Source of the DNA: FEN-299 sp963727765 | GTDB taxonomy: Bacteria > Acidobacteriota > Vicinamibacteria > Vicinamibacterales > Fen-181 | Length of the DNA stretch: 64,000 nt | Assembly: GCA_963727765.1 (NCBI GenBank) | Contig: CAVSGZ010000008.1 | Coordinates: 930,001 to 994,000 of the forward strand | Direction: 5' to 3' | Shown: piece after piece, positions 52,703 through 62,423 of the stretch | How the letters are laid out: the number at the start of each line of letters is the position of its first letter | Numbering within the stretch: position 1 is the stretch's first letter | The notes under the pieces: generated by a model | What the model was told of the DNA's origin: nothing | Seen by the model: only the letters and a program-made list of their open reading frames with translations | The model's database searches: none | Translations under genes and position numbers: made by a program

Positions 52703-53389
52703 CTACTTCACGTGCCTCGGCGATTTCCTGTTCAGCGTGTTGAGCAGCAGTTGCGCCGACGGCGGGGGAGCCACGGCCCCCTTGAGCACGATGCTCTCGG
52801 CCGCGATGTCCTTGCCATAGAGGTTCTTGATCGCGCCGTTGTCGGCCCGGAGCGTCGAACCTTCAAGTGAGACCCCGGCGAACAACCCGCGCGAGCGCGA
52901 GTAGCTCAGGATCTCCGACCGCATCGTGACGTCGGTCGCCGCCGCCGCGTCGCGCCCCTTCGGGCCCGCGGCCGCCGCGAGATCGGCGCCCAGCTTCACC
53001 TTGCCGGTGAGAATGCCGTGGGCCCCTCTGTCGTTCATCACGAGCAGCACGAAGTCGGTGGCCTGCCCGCCGAGCTGCACGCCGAAGCTGCCGCCCTCGA
53101 GCGCCATCATCGCTGGCGCGCTCCACGGACCCGTGAAATTCGCGCTTCGGCACGTCATCACGCCGCGGCCGTAGCTGCCGCCGAATCCGATGGCGAACTT
53201 CACGACCGACGGCATGACGATGACGCAGTCCGCCTTGTCCAGGATCGACTGCGGGATCCCTTCCGGGATGTCCAGGATCTCCCGCATCACTTCTCCGGCG
53301 GTCTGGACGCGATCGGCTTCCTTGTCTGCAGCGACGAGCCCGACGGTCACGGCGCAGCACAGTGCGAGGGCGATGGTCAGTCTCTTCAT
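52703..53389 (-). CDS. SYLF-domain (lipid-binding) protein
   Basis: A 228-residue exported protein: signal peptide ending GLVAA, then a SYLF domain. It keeps FGGSYGRGVMTCR, GGSFGVQLGGQATDFVLLVM and EILSYSRSRGLFAGVSLEGSTL, the patterns of the family that in eukaryotes binds phosphoinositides and in bacteria is a periplasmic/outer-membrane protein (Ysc84-like). AGGAGG directly precedes the ATG at 53389. It is the last gene of an envelope operon with the L,D-transpeptidases, 14 bases after the degenerate YkuD-like gene. Confidence 0.87.
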   Translation of the reverse strand: MKRLTIALALCCAVTVGLVAADKEADRVQTAGEVMREILDIPEGIPQSILDKADCVIVMPSVVKFAIGFGGSYGRGVMTCRSANFTGPWSAPAMMALEGGSFGVQLGGQATDFVLLVMNDRGAHGILTGKVKLGADLAAAAGPKGRDAAAATDVTMRSEILSYSRSRGLFAGVSLEGSTLRADNGAIKNLYGKDIAAESIVLKGAVAPPPSAQLLLNTLNRKSPRHVK

Positions 53390-53403
53390 GGGGACCTCCT
53401 TGG

Positions 53404-54168
53404 TTACTTCTGCTGAACGGGTGATGGTGCCGCCGGCTGATCGTCCGCGAGGATGATCAGGCGCACGGCGGGCGGCAGCGACCGGTAGAGCGACGCCGCC
53501 TCCTTGGGGCCGAGCGCGATGCGCAGCCGAACGCCATCCTGGTCACGGTGGAACGCCGCCGCCACCGCGTCGTGCCACTTCGCCGTCCACCAGGCGCGCA
53601 GGCGCGCGAACCGGCCCGCCGCCTGGTCGGCGTCCAGCGGGCGGACCTCGATCGAACGGCCGTCGTCGAACCGGACCTGGTAGCGCGGCGGTACCGGGTA
53701 CATCTCTTCGGGCGTCGGCGGGATCGGCGGGGCCTCGGGCTCGACGTTGTCCTTGCTGGGCGGCCCCGCCTCGATCACGAGCCGGTCGATCTGCCGCGGC
53801 GGGTCGAGCTCGCCGCGCAGCCAGACGACGTCCTGCCAGGGCCGCGAGTCGCGGCGCGCGAACCACGAGACGCGCGGCTCGCCGACTCTCAGGCCGAGGA
53901 CCGGGAAGCGCTGCAACAGGGCGCCATTGAGCATCAGCGTGAGCGTGGACGCGGCAGGGTCGAGCACCAGGTAGAAGTCCTTGCCGCCCGCCAGCTCGAT
54001 CTGACTCTGCAGCAGCCCGTTCGCCCTCTGGAGACGCGCCACCTGGTCCGCCATCGTGACGGGCCGATCTGAAGCCTCGTGCTTCGCGCATGCCGGGGCC
54101 GACAGAACGGCCGCACCGGCGAGGATGACCGCCAGGCAGAAGCGCGCGCGGGCAGCGTGGTTGGTCAT
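53404..54168 (-). CDS. YkuD-like exported protein lacking the catalytic site
   Basis: A 254-residue exported protein. The signal peptide ends with SAPACAKH, which may be a lipobox, though the -3 residue is unusual. The middle segment (KDFYLVLDPAAS...LMLNGALLQRFPVLGLRVG) resembles the first strands of a YkuD L,D-transpeptidase domain, but there is no HxxxxxxxSHGC motif downstream. It is probably a non-catalytic YkuD-related partner, or an unrelated beta protein. It sits six bases downstream of a functional YkuD gene and 14 bases upstream of the SYLF gene on the same strand. Confidence 0.55.
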   Translation of the reverse strand: MTNHAARARFCLAVILAGAAVLSAPACAKHEASDRPVTMADQVARLQRANGLLQSQIELAGGKDFYLVLDPAASTLTLMLNGALLQRFPVLGLRVGEPRVSWFARRDSRPWQDVVWLRGELDPPRQIDRLVIEAGPPSKDNVEPEAPPIPPTPEEMYPVPPRYQVRFDDGRSIEVRPLDADQAAGRFARLRAWWTAKWHDAVAAAFHRDQDGVRLRIALGPKEAASLYRSLPPAVRLIILADDQPAAPSPVQQK

Positions 54169-54174
54169 GGCGGA

Positions 54175-54834
54175 TCAGTAGATGTAGATGTGCATGCCCA
54201 GGCGCGCGTTCGCCCAGACCTTGCGCAGATCGTCGCGTCCGACGCGGATGCAGCCGTGCGACACGGCGCGGCCGAGGAGCCGTTCGTAGAGCGTCCCGTG
54301 GATCATGAAGCCGTTGCCGAAGTAGAGGGCGTACTCTCCCAGCGAGCCGGTCTCGAGCCGGTCGGCCGGGTTGGTTGGGATCGGCTGCCCGTCCTCCACG
54401 AACGCCCAGTCGGGCTTGGCCCACACCGGGTTGCGCAGCAGCGACAGCACCTCGAACCGGCCGCGGGGCGAGTCGAAGACCCACTGGCGCTTCTTGCCCA
54501 CCGTCTCCTTGAGCACCATCCCCAATCCGGCCGAGCACTGGGCATCGAGCAGCGTCTCTTCGTCGCGCTTGAGGTAGAGGCGGTTCTGGGTCTGGTCGAT
54601 GACGATGTAGACGCCGCGCGGGGCGGTGGCCTTGAGCCTGGCGGCCAGGTCGCGTGACTTCCGCTCGAGGCGGGTGGCAAGCTGCCGCAGTTCCTTGTCT
54701 CCGGTGGGCGTTCCGCTGGCGAGCGTGACGGGGTGCTCGACGTACGGTTCGTAGCGGTAGCCTGTGCCGGCCCACGCCACGACGGCGGAGCACACCACGA
54801 CCGTGATCGGGACAGCCCACCACAGCCACCGCAT
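54175..54834 (-). CDS. L,D-transpeptidase (YkuD family)
   Basis: A 219-residue membrane-anchored protein: one N-terminal helix (LWWAVPITVVVCSAVVAWA), then a YkuD domain with YIVIDQTQNRLYL and the active site HGTLYERLLGRAVSHGCIRV. The catalytic Cys195 and its His are intact. It should make or break 3-3 peptide cross-links, or attach proteins to peptidoglycan. The ATG at 54834 (MRWLWW) follows GGAG. It is preceded by the longer YkuD gene and followed by the degenerate YkuD-like gene. Confidence 0.88.
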   Translation of the reverse strand: MRWLWWAVPITVVVCSAVVAWAGTGYRYEPYVEHPVTLASGTPTGDKELRQLATRLERKSRDLAARLKATAPRGVYIVIDQTQNRLYLKRDEETLLDAQCSAGLGMVLKETVGKKRQWVFDSPRGRFEVLSLLRNPVWAKPDWAFVEDGQPIPTNPADRLETGSLGEYALYFGNGFMIHGTLYERLLGRAVSHGCIRVGRDDLRKVWANARLGMHIYIY

Positions 54835-54877
54835 CGGGGTCGCTCCACGCCGCGGCGGCAGAGCCGCCCGACGAAGG

Positions 54878-56051
54878 TCACGGCCGACGGTCGGTCGCTT
54901 CCCGCTTGTGCCGGTCGACGAACTCGGCGATCGGTCCATAACTGTCGCTTCCCACGATGGTCACCGGCGTGCCCACGCCCACTCGGCGGAAGAGGTCGTC
55001 GATCTCGGCGTTGGTGAGGGCGACACAGCCGTTGGTCCAGTCGCGCTGCCGCCCGCCGCCGCCGTGGATCTCGATGAGACCGCCGACCCTGGCCCACGCG
55101 GGGACGTCGCCATCCCGGCGGGCGTGGACGAACCGCACGCGGTCCTCCGCGTTGGGGTAGTCGATGAGCAGCGCCCGGTAGAACTCGGCGCCCGCGCGAT
55201 CGATGCGCGACACGATCCGGTACCGGCCCTCGGGTGTCGCGCCGTCTCCCTCGAGCCGCTTGTCGGCGATCCAGTTGAAGCCGAGCTCGACGGGGTAGCT
55301 CTTCACCGGTTCGCCGCGCACGTAGACGGTCATTTGGTGCGTGTCTTTCACGACGACGATGGCCGCGCCCCCGTCACGTTTCGACCAGGCGATGGTGTCG
55401 TTCTTCCAGCGCTGCCACCGCGCCCGCGTGTCGGCGTCGACGAAGCGCGCCGCGAGCTGGGCCGCGCGGTCCTGCGCCTGCCCGGCCAGTGACGCCGCGT
55501 CCCTGGCCCGCGCCGAGGCGGCAGTGAGAATCGCCGGCTCGCTGGTAGGCGCGCGACTGGTCGAGCGCCGTGTGAGCCGTGGCGAGGAGCCGCCTGTCGG
55601 GGCCGAGGTAGATCGTGGACGCCACCGTTTCGCCGGCGGCCACGGCCTCGCGGGCCCGGTCGATCTGTTCGGTCGCAGAGTTGGCGCCGGCGGCATGGCG
55701 GGCACGTGCCGATTCAGTGGCGGCACGAGCCGCACGCTGGGCGGCGGACCAGGCGTCGACCACCGACGCGGCGTCGGGGACCGGCCAGGCACGCACCTGC
55801 TCGATTCGCTGTCTGGTGAGCGCCTCGCGCGAGGCCTGTTCGGCCGTCGCCAGCTCCTCGGGAGCCCAGCGCATCGCGTCCTCGGCGCGCGCGGCCCGCA
55901 GGGCCACACCGGCGGCGTCGGCGGCCGTCCGCATCATCGCCTCGCGGCGCGACACGGTCGCCCGCACCGCGAATGACACGCCGATCACGAGTGCGAGGCC
56001 CACGGCCACCGCGCCCGTCGCGAGCCACGCGCTGCGCCTACCGCGTCGCAT
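54878..56051 (-). CDS. L,D-transpeptidase with long N-terminal helical region (frameshifted)
   Basis: A protein of about 390 residues: membrane anchor (LATGAVAVGLALVIGVSFAV, residues 9-28), an Ala/Glu/Arg-rich helical region (about 30-200), and a C-terminal YkuD domain with IVVVKDTHQMTVYVRG, IHGGGGRQRDWTNGCVAL; catalytic Cys342 and preceding His are intact. One extra base near 55541 breaks the frame between the helical region and the catalytic domain; removing it joins SRAYQ directly to EPAILTAASARARD. Probably a cell-wall cross-linking enzyme. First gene of the envelope operon; a hairpin at 56103-56129 precedes it. Confidence 0.85.
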
Positions 56052-56102
56052 GAGCCTCGCCCTGCACGAATCCGCCGTCGGGCGGGAAGAGGATGGAGCC
56101 CC

Positions 56103-56129
56103 GGCAGAGGCGTGAGTCACGCCTCTGCC
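56103..56129 (-). terminator. Perfect hairpin after the Ala/Lys-rich lipoprotein gene
   Basis: GGCAGAGGCGTGA and TCACGCCTCTGCC are perfect 13-base arms flanking a single base, so a 10-bp stem with a TGAGTCA loop can form. It lies 22-48 bases beyond the lipoprotein stop. The sequence after it has only scattered T. Confidence 0.5.
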
Positions 56130-56150
56130 CCGGGTCAATCGAGAGTGGCA

Positions 56151-56741
56151 CTACTTCTTCTTGGCCGCCTTGGCTTCCTCGACGGCGGTCTTGACCGTCG
56201 TGGCCGCGTTCTTGGCCGACTCGGCCTTGGCCTTGGCGTCGAGGAACTTGCCGTTCGCCAGCGCCGCTTCGGCGTCGGTGATCGTCGTCCCGGCGTTGGT
56301 CAGGTCGGTCTTCATCGCGGCGATGTCGGCAGCCGAGCCCTTGCCCTTGGGCGCCTTCGCCAACAGGCCTTCCGCTTCTGTCAGGGCCGCCTTCGCGTCG
56401 GCGATCCCCTGGGTGGCGTCGGCCTTGGCCTTTTCCTTGCCGGCGGCGGCGTCGGCAGCGGCCTTGTCACCAGCGGCCTTTGCGGCGGTCGCGAGTTCCT
56501 TGGCCTTGTCGTAGGACTTGAACCACTTACCGTCCTGGGCCTTGAGCTCGGCGTCGAGCGCCGTCTGGGCGTCTTCGGCGGCCTTCAGCGAATCGGCGGC
56601 GTACTCACCGGCGCCGGCCGTGGTGGCGTTGGTGATGGCGGTCTTGGCGGCGTCGATGTCGGCGGTCGGCGGCGCTCCGCAGCCGATGACCGAGACGGCC
56701 AGACCCAGAACAGCGATGAGGATTCCGAAGCGAACACGCAT
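56151..56741 (-). CDS. Ala/Lys-rich helical lipoprotein
   Basis: A 196-residue lipoprotein: signal peptide with lipobox VIGCG (Cys21), then a mature chain of Ala/Lys/Asp/Glu helices (DAAKTAITNATTAGAGEYAA, repeated AAKAAGDKAAADAAAG-type segments) that should form long amphipathic helices or a coiled coil. Ends in KKK. This resembles small structural lipoproteins that bridge the outer membrane and the cell wall, but the similarity is of composition only. AAAGGAG, seven bases before the ATG at 56741, fixes the start. It is separate from the transpeptidase operon by the hairpin at 56103-56129. Confidence 0.72.
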   Translation of the reverse strand: MRVRFGILIAVLGLAVSVIGCGAPPTADIDAAKTAITNATTAGAGEYAADSLKAAEDAQTALDAELKAQDGKWFKSYDKAKELATAAKAAGDKAAADAAAGKEKAKADATQGIADAKAALTEAEGLLAKAPKGKGSAADIAAMKTDLTNAGTTITDAEAALANGKFLDAKAKAESAKNAATTVKTAVEEAKAAKKK

Positions 56742-57069
56742 AGCGTCTCTCCTTTGACAGGTGCCCCGGACATGCCGGTCTCGGCCATCCGGGCACAACA
56801 TCACATGATACTACTGTCTGGCCCTGCTCTGCACGAGGCGGCTTCAGCGGCGGGTCGAGATGCGGGCGGCGCGTGCGCGCGACTCGAACGGATTCTCGCG
56901 CACGTCCGCAGCGACCTTGTGCAGTCGCCGCATGGAGGACCGCGGCACGCCGGCTGGAAGTGACCGGAGAAAGCGGGGCTTGCCGCACGAGTGTGCGCGT
57001 CCACCTCGCTTGCATCTTCGAGGACATCTCTGTATTCTCCAAACGACTGAGTCTCGCTGGGTTACGACT
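56742..57069. other. Divergent intergenic region between lipoprotein and type VI genes
   Basis: 328 bases. The minus-strand side holds the lipoprotein's leader with an imperfect GTGCCC...GGGCAC hairpin (about 56760-56796). The plus-strand side holds the tssK promoter candidate at 57010-57038. No supported gene. Confidence 0.45.
57010..57038 (+). promoter_or_regulatory. Sigma-70-like promoter of the type VI operon
   Basis: TTGCAT (57010-57015) and TATTCT (57033-57038) with exact 17-base spacing, 31 bases before the tssK ATG. It is the best -35/-10 pair found in the window. Confidence 0.55.
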
Positions 57070-58440
57070 ATGAGCCGAGATCAGAGAGTTCTCTGGAGCG
57101 AGGGCATGTTCCTCTCGCCCCACCACTTCCAGCAGTGGGACCGTTACCAGCAATCCTCCCTGCAATTCCGGGTCAAGTCCCTGGCGGCTTTCAACTGGGG
57201 GCTCACCGAACTGGAAATCAACCGGGAAGGGCTGGCCAACGGGCATTTCTCCATCGTCCGGTGCAGCGGAGTCTTCCCCGGCGGGACGGCTTTCCGCGTC
57301 CCCGACAGCGACGGACCCGCGCCCGCGCGGGTGATCAGGAATGCGCTGGCGCCGTCGGTTCAGTCGGTGAACGTGTATCTCGCGGTTCCCGAGGAGCAGC
57401 CGTCGTCACCCAACGTCCTCGATCCCGAGGAGCCCGGATCGCAGCCCAGACGCTACGTCAGAGAATCGGTGCGCATCTGTGACGACACCGCGGGCGAGAA
57501 CGAACGCGAGATCGCGGTGCTCAGGCCGAACCTCCAGATCCTGCTGGGCGAGGACGCGCTCGCCGGTTACGACTACCTGCAGGTTGCCCGCCTGCGGCAG
57601 GACAGCAGCGAGGCGTTCGCCCTCGACGACACGTTCATCCCACCGTGCCTCCAGGTGTCCTGCTCGCCCGCCCTGGTGGGGATCCTCCGACGCCTGCTGG
57701 AGACGCTCCACACCAAGAGCACGTCGCTGTCGGAATCGAGGAGCCAGCGGACGGTGGGCATGGCGGAGTATGGCGGCGCCGACCAGGGGAACCTGTGGCT
57801 GCTGCACACGGTCAACTCAGCCATTCCTATCGTCGATCACTATCATCGGATGCGGCAGGCGCATCCCGAATCGGTGTTCCTTGCACTGGCTGAGCTGGCG
57901 GGCGCGCTGACGACGTTCTCGCCCTCGGCACACCCGAGGGACCTTCCGCCCTACGAGCACACCAATCTCTCGCGGACGTTCCTCGGCCTCGAGAAGGCGA
58001 TCCAGGAATCGCTGAAGGCTGTCGTCCCGGCCGGTGCGGTCGAGATTCCCCTGGAGCGGGAGAGCGATTCCAAGTTCACCGCCTCGGTGCCCGACGACCA
58101 GCTCCTCGTCTCGGCGCAGGTCTTCCTGGCGGCCAGGGCCGAGATTCCCGATCACCAGCTGATCGAGGAACTGCCCAGACAGGCGAAGATCAGCTCGATC
58201 GACATGATCAACTCGCTGCTCGGGCTCGCATTGCCCGGCGTGGCGCTCGTCCATTGCCCCATCCCGCCCCACCCGCTTCGGGTCAAGCTGGGGCTGCAGT
58301 ACTTCCGGCTCGAGAGCCGCGGCGACGCGGAGAGCCAGCGGCACTGGGAGCAGATCTGCCGGTCGCGCACGCTCGCCATTCGAATCCCGGGGCAGAGGTT
58401 CCCGGGCTTGAAGATGGAACTCTGGTCGATCAAGGAGTGA
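57070..58440 (+). CDS. tssK: Type VI secretion baseplate subunit TssK
   Basis: A 456-residue protein with the TssK N-terminal signature (VLWSEGMFLSPHHFQQWDRYQQ) and the later IDMINSLLGLALPGVALVHCPIPPHP segment. TssK trimers bind the baseplate wedges and link them to the TssJLM membrane complex. The ATG at 57070 is 31 bases after a good promoter; the ribosome-binding site is weak (TGGGTTA). It is the first gene seen of the operon, followed by tssL 30 bases later. Length is in the usual family range. Confidence 0.93.
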   Translation: MSRDQRVLWSEGMFLSPHHFQQWDRYQQSSLQFRVKSLAAFNWGLTELEINREGLANGHFSIVRCSGVFPGGTAFRVPDSDGPAPARVIRNALAPSVQSVNVYLAVPEEQPSSPNVLDPEEPGSQPRRYVRESVRICDDTAGENEREIAVLRPNLQILLGEDALAGYDYLQVARLRQDSSEAFALDDTFIPPCLQVSCSPALVGILRRLLETLHTKSTSLSESRSQRTVGMAEYGGADQGNLWLLHTVNSAIPIVDHYHRMRQAHPESVFLALAELAGALTTFSPSAHPRDLPPYEHTNLSRTFLGLEKAIQESLKAVVPAGAVEIPLERESDSKFTASVPDDQLLVSAQVFLAARAEIPDHQLIEELPRQAKISSIDMINSLLGLALPGVALVHCPIPPHPLRVKLGLQYFRLESRGDAESQRHWEQICRSRTLAIRIPGQRFPGLKMELWSIKE

Positions 58441-58470
58441 GTTGGATTCGGTTCTCTCGGGAGCGGCCTC

Positions 58471-59199
58471 ATGGACCAATCGGTTCGGGCGACAACTCTG
58501 ACGGAGCTGGCGACCGAGATCTTCGTGTTCGCGCTGGGGATGCGCGAGCGCGGGCGCTCGGCGGAGTTCGGGTGCGTGAGCAAGGGGGCCCTGAAGCTCT
58601 TCGACGAGTTGGAGAGCCGGGCGAAGGCGGAGCGGATCGACGCGGATGACATCGCCGAAGTGAAGTTCGCGCTGGCGGCGTTCGTCGATGAAATCGCCCT
58701 CAGAACCGACTGGCCCGGCCGGGACCAGTGGGCCGACAATCCCCTCCAGCTCCATTACTTCGGGACCTACCTCGCTGGCGAGGGTTTCTTCGAGCACCTC
58801 GAGAGGCTGAGGTCCCAGACGGGCGCGAGGTCCGAGGCTCTCGGCATCTACTCTCAGTGCCTCCAGCTCGGGTTCCGCGGCAAGTACGGGGTAGCCGGCG
58901 AGCAGGACAAGCTCGATGCCCTCAAGAAGGCCGTCCAGCACGAACTCGAGCGTGACCCCGCGCCCGACATGAACAATCCCAGCCCCCACTGGCAGGCCAC
59001 CGACAAGCCTCGGCCGCAGAGCGACCGGCTGCCGCGGTGGCTGCTGTACGCGTGCGCGGCCGTCGTGGCCGTCTGCCTGCTCGCCTACGCCGTGCTGTTC
59101 GTGGTCGTCCGCCTGTCAGGCGAGAGCCGGGAGCCGACCCGCGCCTCCGCCTGTCTCGAACGACCGGGGAGCTCGCCGGCGCTGGAGGCACGGTCATGA
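58471..59199 (+). CDS. tssL: Type VI secretion protein TssL (DotU-like)
   Basis: A 242-residue protein with the DotU/TssL cytoplasmic helical domain (residues 10-160; FVDEIALRTDWPGRDQW, LEIYSQCLQLGFRGKY-type motif) and a C-terminal transmembrane helix (about 195-215, WLLYACAAVVAVCLLAYAVLF) with a short periplasmic tail and no OmpA domain. It anchors the baseplate to the inner membrane with TssM. GGGAG precedes the ATG. Its stop overlaps the tssM ATG (ATGA). Confidence 0.92.
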   Translation: MDQSVRATTLTELATEIFVFALGMRERGRSAEFGCVSKGALKLFDELESRAKAERIDADDIAEVKFALAAFVDEIALRTDWPGRDQWADNPLQLHYFGTYLAGEGFFEHLERLRSQTGARSEALGIYSQCLQLGFRGKYGVAGEQDKLDALKKAVQHELERDPAPDMNNPSPHWQATDKPRPQSDRLPRWLLYACAAVVAVCLLAYAVLFVVVRLSGESREPTRASACLERPGSSPALEARS

Positions 59200-62100
59200 A
59201 GAGGTCCTTCCTGCCGCCCGTCCTCGCGCTGCTCCTCGTCCCCATCGTCGCGCTGATCCTCGCCCTCGCCGCCTGGTTCGCCGGTCCGCGCCTCGGCCTG
59301 TCGCCCGTGACCGCGCGCTGGGCGGCCGGCGTGATCCTGCTCGCCGCAGTCCTGACGCTCGTCGTCTGGGCGGCCGTGCGGGCGGTGCGGACGCCCCGCG
59401 CGGGCCGCGCTCCCGGCTTCGCCCAGACATCGTCTTCGGGACCGCTTGGTGTATCGTCGGTCGGCGAGCGGCTGGACCGGACGATCCAGTGGCTGAAGGG
59501 ATCGAAGCTCGGCGCGACGGGGAGGGATCCCGTCTACCAGCTGCCGTGGTACCTGCTCCTCGGATCAGCAGGCAGCGGGAAGTCGACGCTGGTCGTGCAG
59601 TCGGGGTTCAGCTTTTCGTACACCGAGCCGAAGAAGCCGCTCGGCCGGCCCACCGTCACGCCGACCGAGGGGTGCGACCTGTGGGTCGCCAACGAGGCGG
59701 TCTTCATCGATCCGTCCGGCACGTTCTTCTCGAGCGACGGCAGCAAGAGTACCTGGCACGCGACGCTCGAGCAGATCAAGCAGCGAAGGAAGGCCAGGCC
59801 GGTCGACGGGATCGTGCTCGTGGTCGACATCGGCGCGCTGCTCGCCCTCGGGCACGACGAGCTGCGCCTGCAGGCCGAACGCAGCCGGTCGTTCCTGGAC
59901 ATGACGTCCAAGGCGTTCGGGATGGTGCTGCCGGTCTATCTCGTCTTCAGCAAGGCCGATGAGAATCGACGGCTTCAAGGAGTTCTTCAGGGGGCTCGCA
60001 AACGGCGGAAGCACGCCGCTCGGCGCCACGTTCCGCCAGGAGCAGTTCCAGAACCCGCACCCCGAAGAGGAGTTCAGGAACGCGTTCGACCAGATCTACC
60101 AGTCGCTGCTGGCCAGGCGGTCGGCGGCGCTCGCCGGGAGCGAGGGTTGGGTGCAGGAACGCGCCTTCGCGTTCCCGGCGCAGTTCCCGCTCATCCGGAA
60201 CCAGGTGAGCGAGTTCATCGAAGTGCTCTTCCAGGCCGATCAGTTTCGCGAGCAGCCGCTGTTCAGGGGGTTCTACCTGACCAGCGCGCTGCAGACCGGG
60301 CAGAGCCGCAGCCCGGTGGTCGACCTGCTGGCGGGGAAAGCCGGCCTGCCGCCGGTGGCCGCCACGCCCGTGCAGGAATCGAAGAGCTACTTCATCAACC
60401 CGCTGTTCACGCGCGTCATCATCTCCGACCGGGGCCTTGCCGGGCTGTCGCGGAGCGTCAGACGGTGGCGGTTGCGCTGGCGCATGGCGGCGCTGGCGCT
60501 GGCCGGGATCGTGCTTCCGGTCAGCCTGCTCGCGTTCACGTTCGGTGCGTACGAGGACAGCCGCGGGTTGAGCGAGGCGGCCGTGGCCGTTCACCGGCTC
60601 GCCGCGGCCGACGGGAAGACGACCGAGACGCTGTCGGCCCTTCTCACCCTGCAGCAGCGGCTCGAGGCATTCGAGTGCCTGGGGCAGACGGACCGGTGCC
60701 AGGTACGTGGCCGCCGCTTCTACTGGGGGCTTTACCCCGGTGAGACCGGGTTGGACCAGGCGCGCGGCGAGTATCTCGAGAAGCTCAAGCAGCTCTTCCT
60801 CTCCCCGCTAGTCAATGCCGACACGCGGCTGGGCCAGAAGTACAACGGCCTGAGGGTCCAGCTGGATCTCGATCGCGGCAGCGGCTGCGCCCGCCGCGGC
60901 GAAGACGGCCCCTGTCGAATTCGATCCCGGGAAGACCTATAGCCTGCTCAAGACGTTCCTCATGCTGTCGTCCGAGTCGAGAGCCGACCCGGCGTTCCTC
61001 GACAACCAGATGCGGGACTACTGGGTCCAGGGTGTCCAGGACAAGGACAAGCCGGTCGCCCTCTCGCTGCTGCGGTACTACCTGCACCAGCTGGGGGACC
61101 ATCGGCGCCCGGCCTACCGCCTCTCGCAGAGCCGCGCCGACAACGAGACGATCGACCGGGCCAGGAAGCTGCTGCTCGTCGTGGAGCCCGACCGTTACTA
61201 CTACGGGATCATCCAGGAGGAAGGCCGGCGCAAGATCGACTCCATTACGCTCGGCGGCATTTTCGGGGGCCAGGGCTCGACTGTCCTCGATGCCAGCAAG
61301 GCGGTGGACGGCACCTACACGAAAGTCGGGTGGGAGTCGTTCGCCAAGGACCAGATCGCGGCCATGGCGAAGGACTACGAGGAGCAGCGGAGCTGGGTGC
61401 TGGGAATCCCGGCCGGCTCGTCGGGCGAAGCCAAGATCGATCAGAAACTGCGCACGCTGTACTTCAACGACTACCAGCGGAGCTGGTGGGACTTCCTGAA
61501 GAGCATCGAGGTCAGGCGGGTCGGCTCGTTCCAGGACGCGGCCGACAAGATCTCGCAGCTGGCCGATCCACAGCGATCCCCGCTGGCCCTGCTGCTGAAG
61601 GCGGTTTCGCTCAACACCTTCGACGACCTGGACCGGGTGAAGCCCGGCGACGCGCAGGTGGCGCAGGCGGCGCAGGCGGCCCAGGCGGCGCTCGACGGCG
61701 CCGGCGGGATGCGGTTCGCCGTCGCGCAGAGCTTCCAGGGGATTCACTCGCTGGTGGCCAGGAAGGAGAACCAGGATTCCCCGCTCGAGCAGTACCTCAA
61801 GGCGCTCAGCCGGCTCCAGGTGGTCGTCCGGACCTTCCTCGACGCGAACCAGCCCGCCGGCCAGATCCCCGATCTCGGCCGCGAAGGCGACAACGTGCTG
61901 CAGACGGCCAACGCGCTGCTGGCCAACCTCGATGCCAGCTCACGCGAGGTCCTGGAGCCGCTTCTGAAACAGCCGGTCCAACAGGTTCTGGCCATCCTCA
62001 ACAAGGCGACTCCGGTTGGCACGGTCAAGGACGAGCGGCAGAGAGGGCTCACCGTGGGCGGCAGCGTCAAGGAGAAGGACAAGGGGCTGCCTGGCGCCAC

Positions 62101-62374
62101 CGTGGTGCTCCTCGAGGCGTACTCCGACAGCAAGTTCCAGGCGGACAAGGAAGTCGCGAGGGCACAGACGCAGAACGGGGACTTCCAGTTCCCGAACCTG
62201 GTCAACCCCGGCCCCTTCAAGATCTGCGTGACCAAGAAGGGCGAGACCAACTACTACTGCGGTGACGTTCGCTTGGACAAGAGCAGCAGCGGCAAGGCGT
62301 ACGAGTTGAAGCGCCCCCGCTCGCTGGTGGTGTTCGGGGGAGGGAAGCTGGACCTGACCGTGCGAATCAGGTAG
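59196..62374 (+). CDS. tssM: Type VI secretion protein TssM (IcmF-like; two frameshifts)
   Basis: An inner-membrane protein of about 1058 residues: two N-terminal helices (LLLVPIVALILALAAWF and VILLAAVLTLVVWA), a Walker-A P-loop GSAGSGKST (123-131), an IcmF domain and a large periplasmic part. One extra base at about 59961 joins KAD to RIDGFKEFF when removed; another at about 60876-60878 joins LDLDR to AAAAPAAAKTAPVEFDPG. The last ~110 residues (GGSVKEKDKGLPGATVVLLEAY) look like a carboxypeptidase-regulatory-type beta-sandwich, not the usual TssM end. TssM forms the channel across the envelope with TssL. GGAGG precedes the ATG at 59196. Confidence 0.9.
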
Positions 62375-62423
62375 TTCACCTCGTCACCTCCGAGCGGGTA
62401 CTGGTCCCGAAAGGGAGTGTCCC

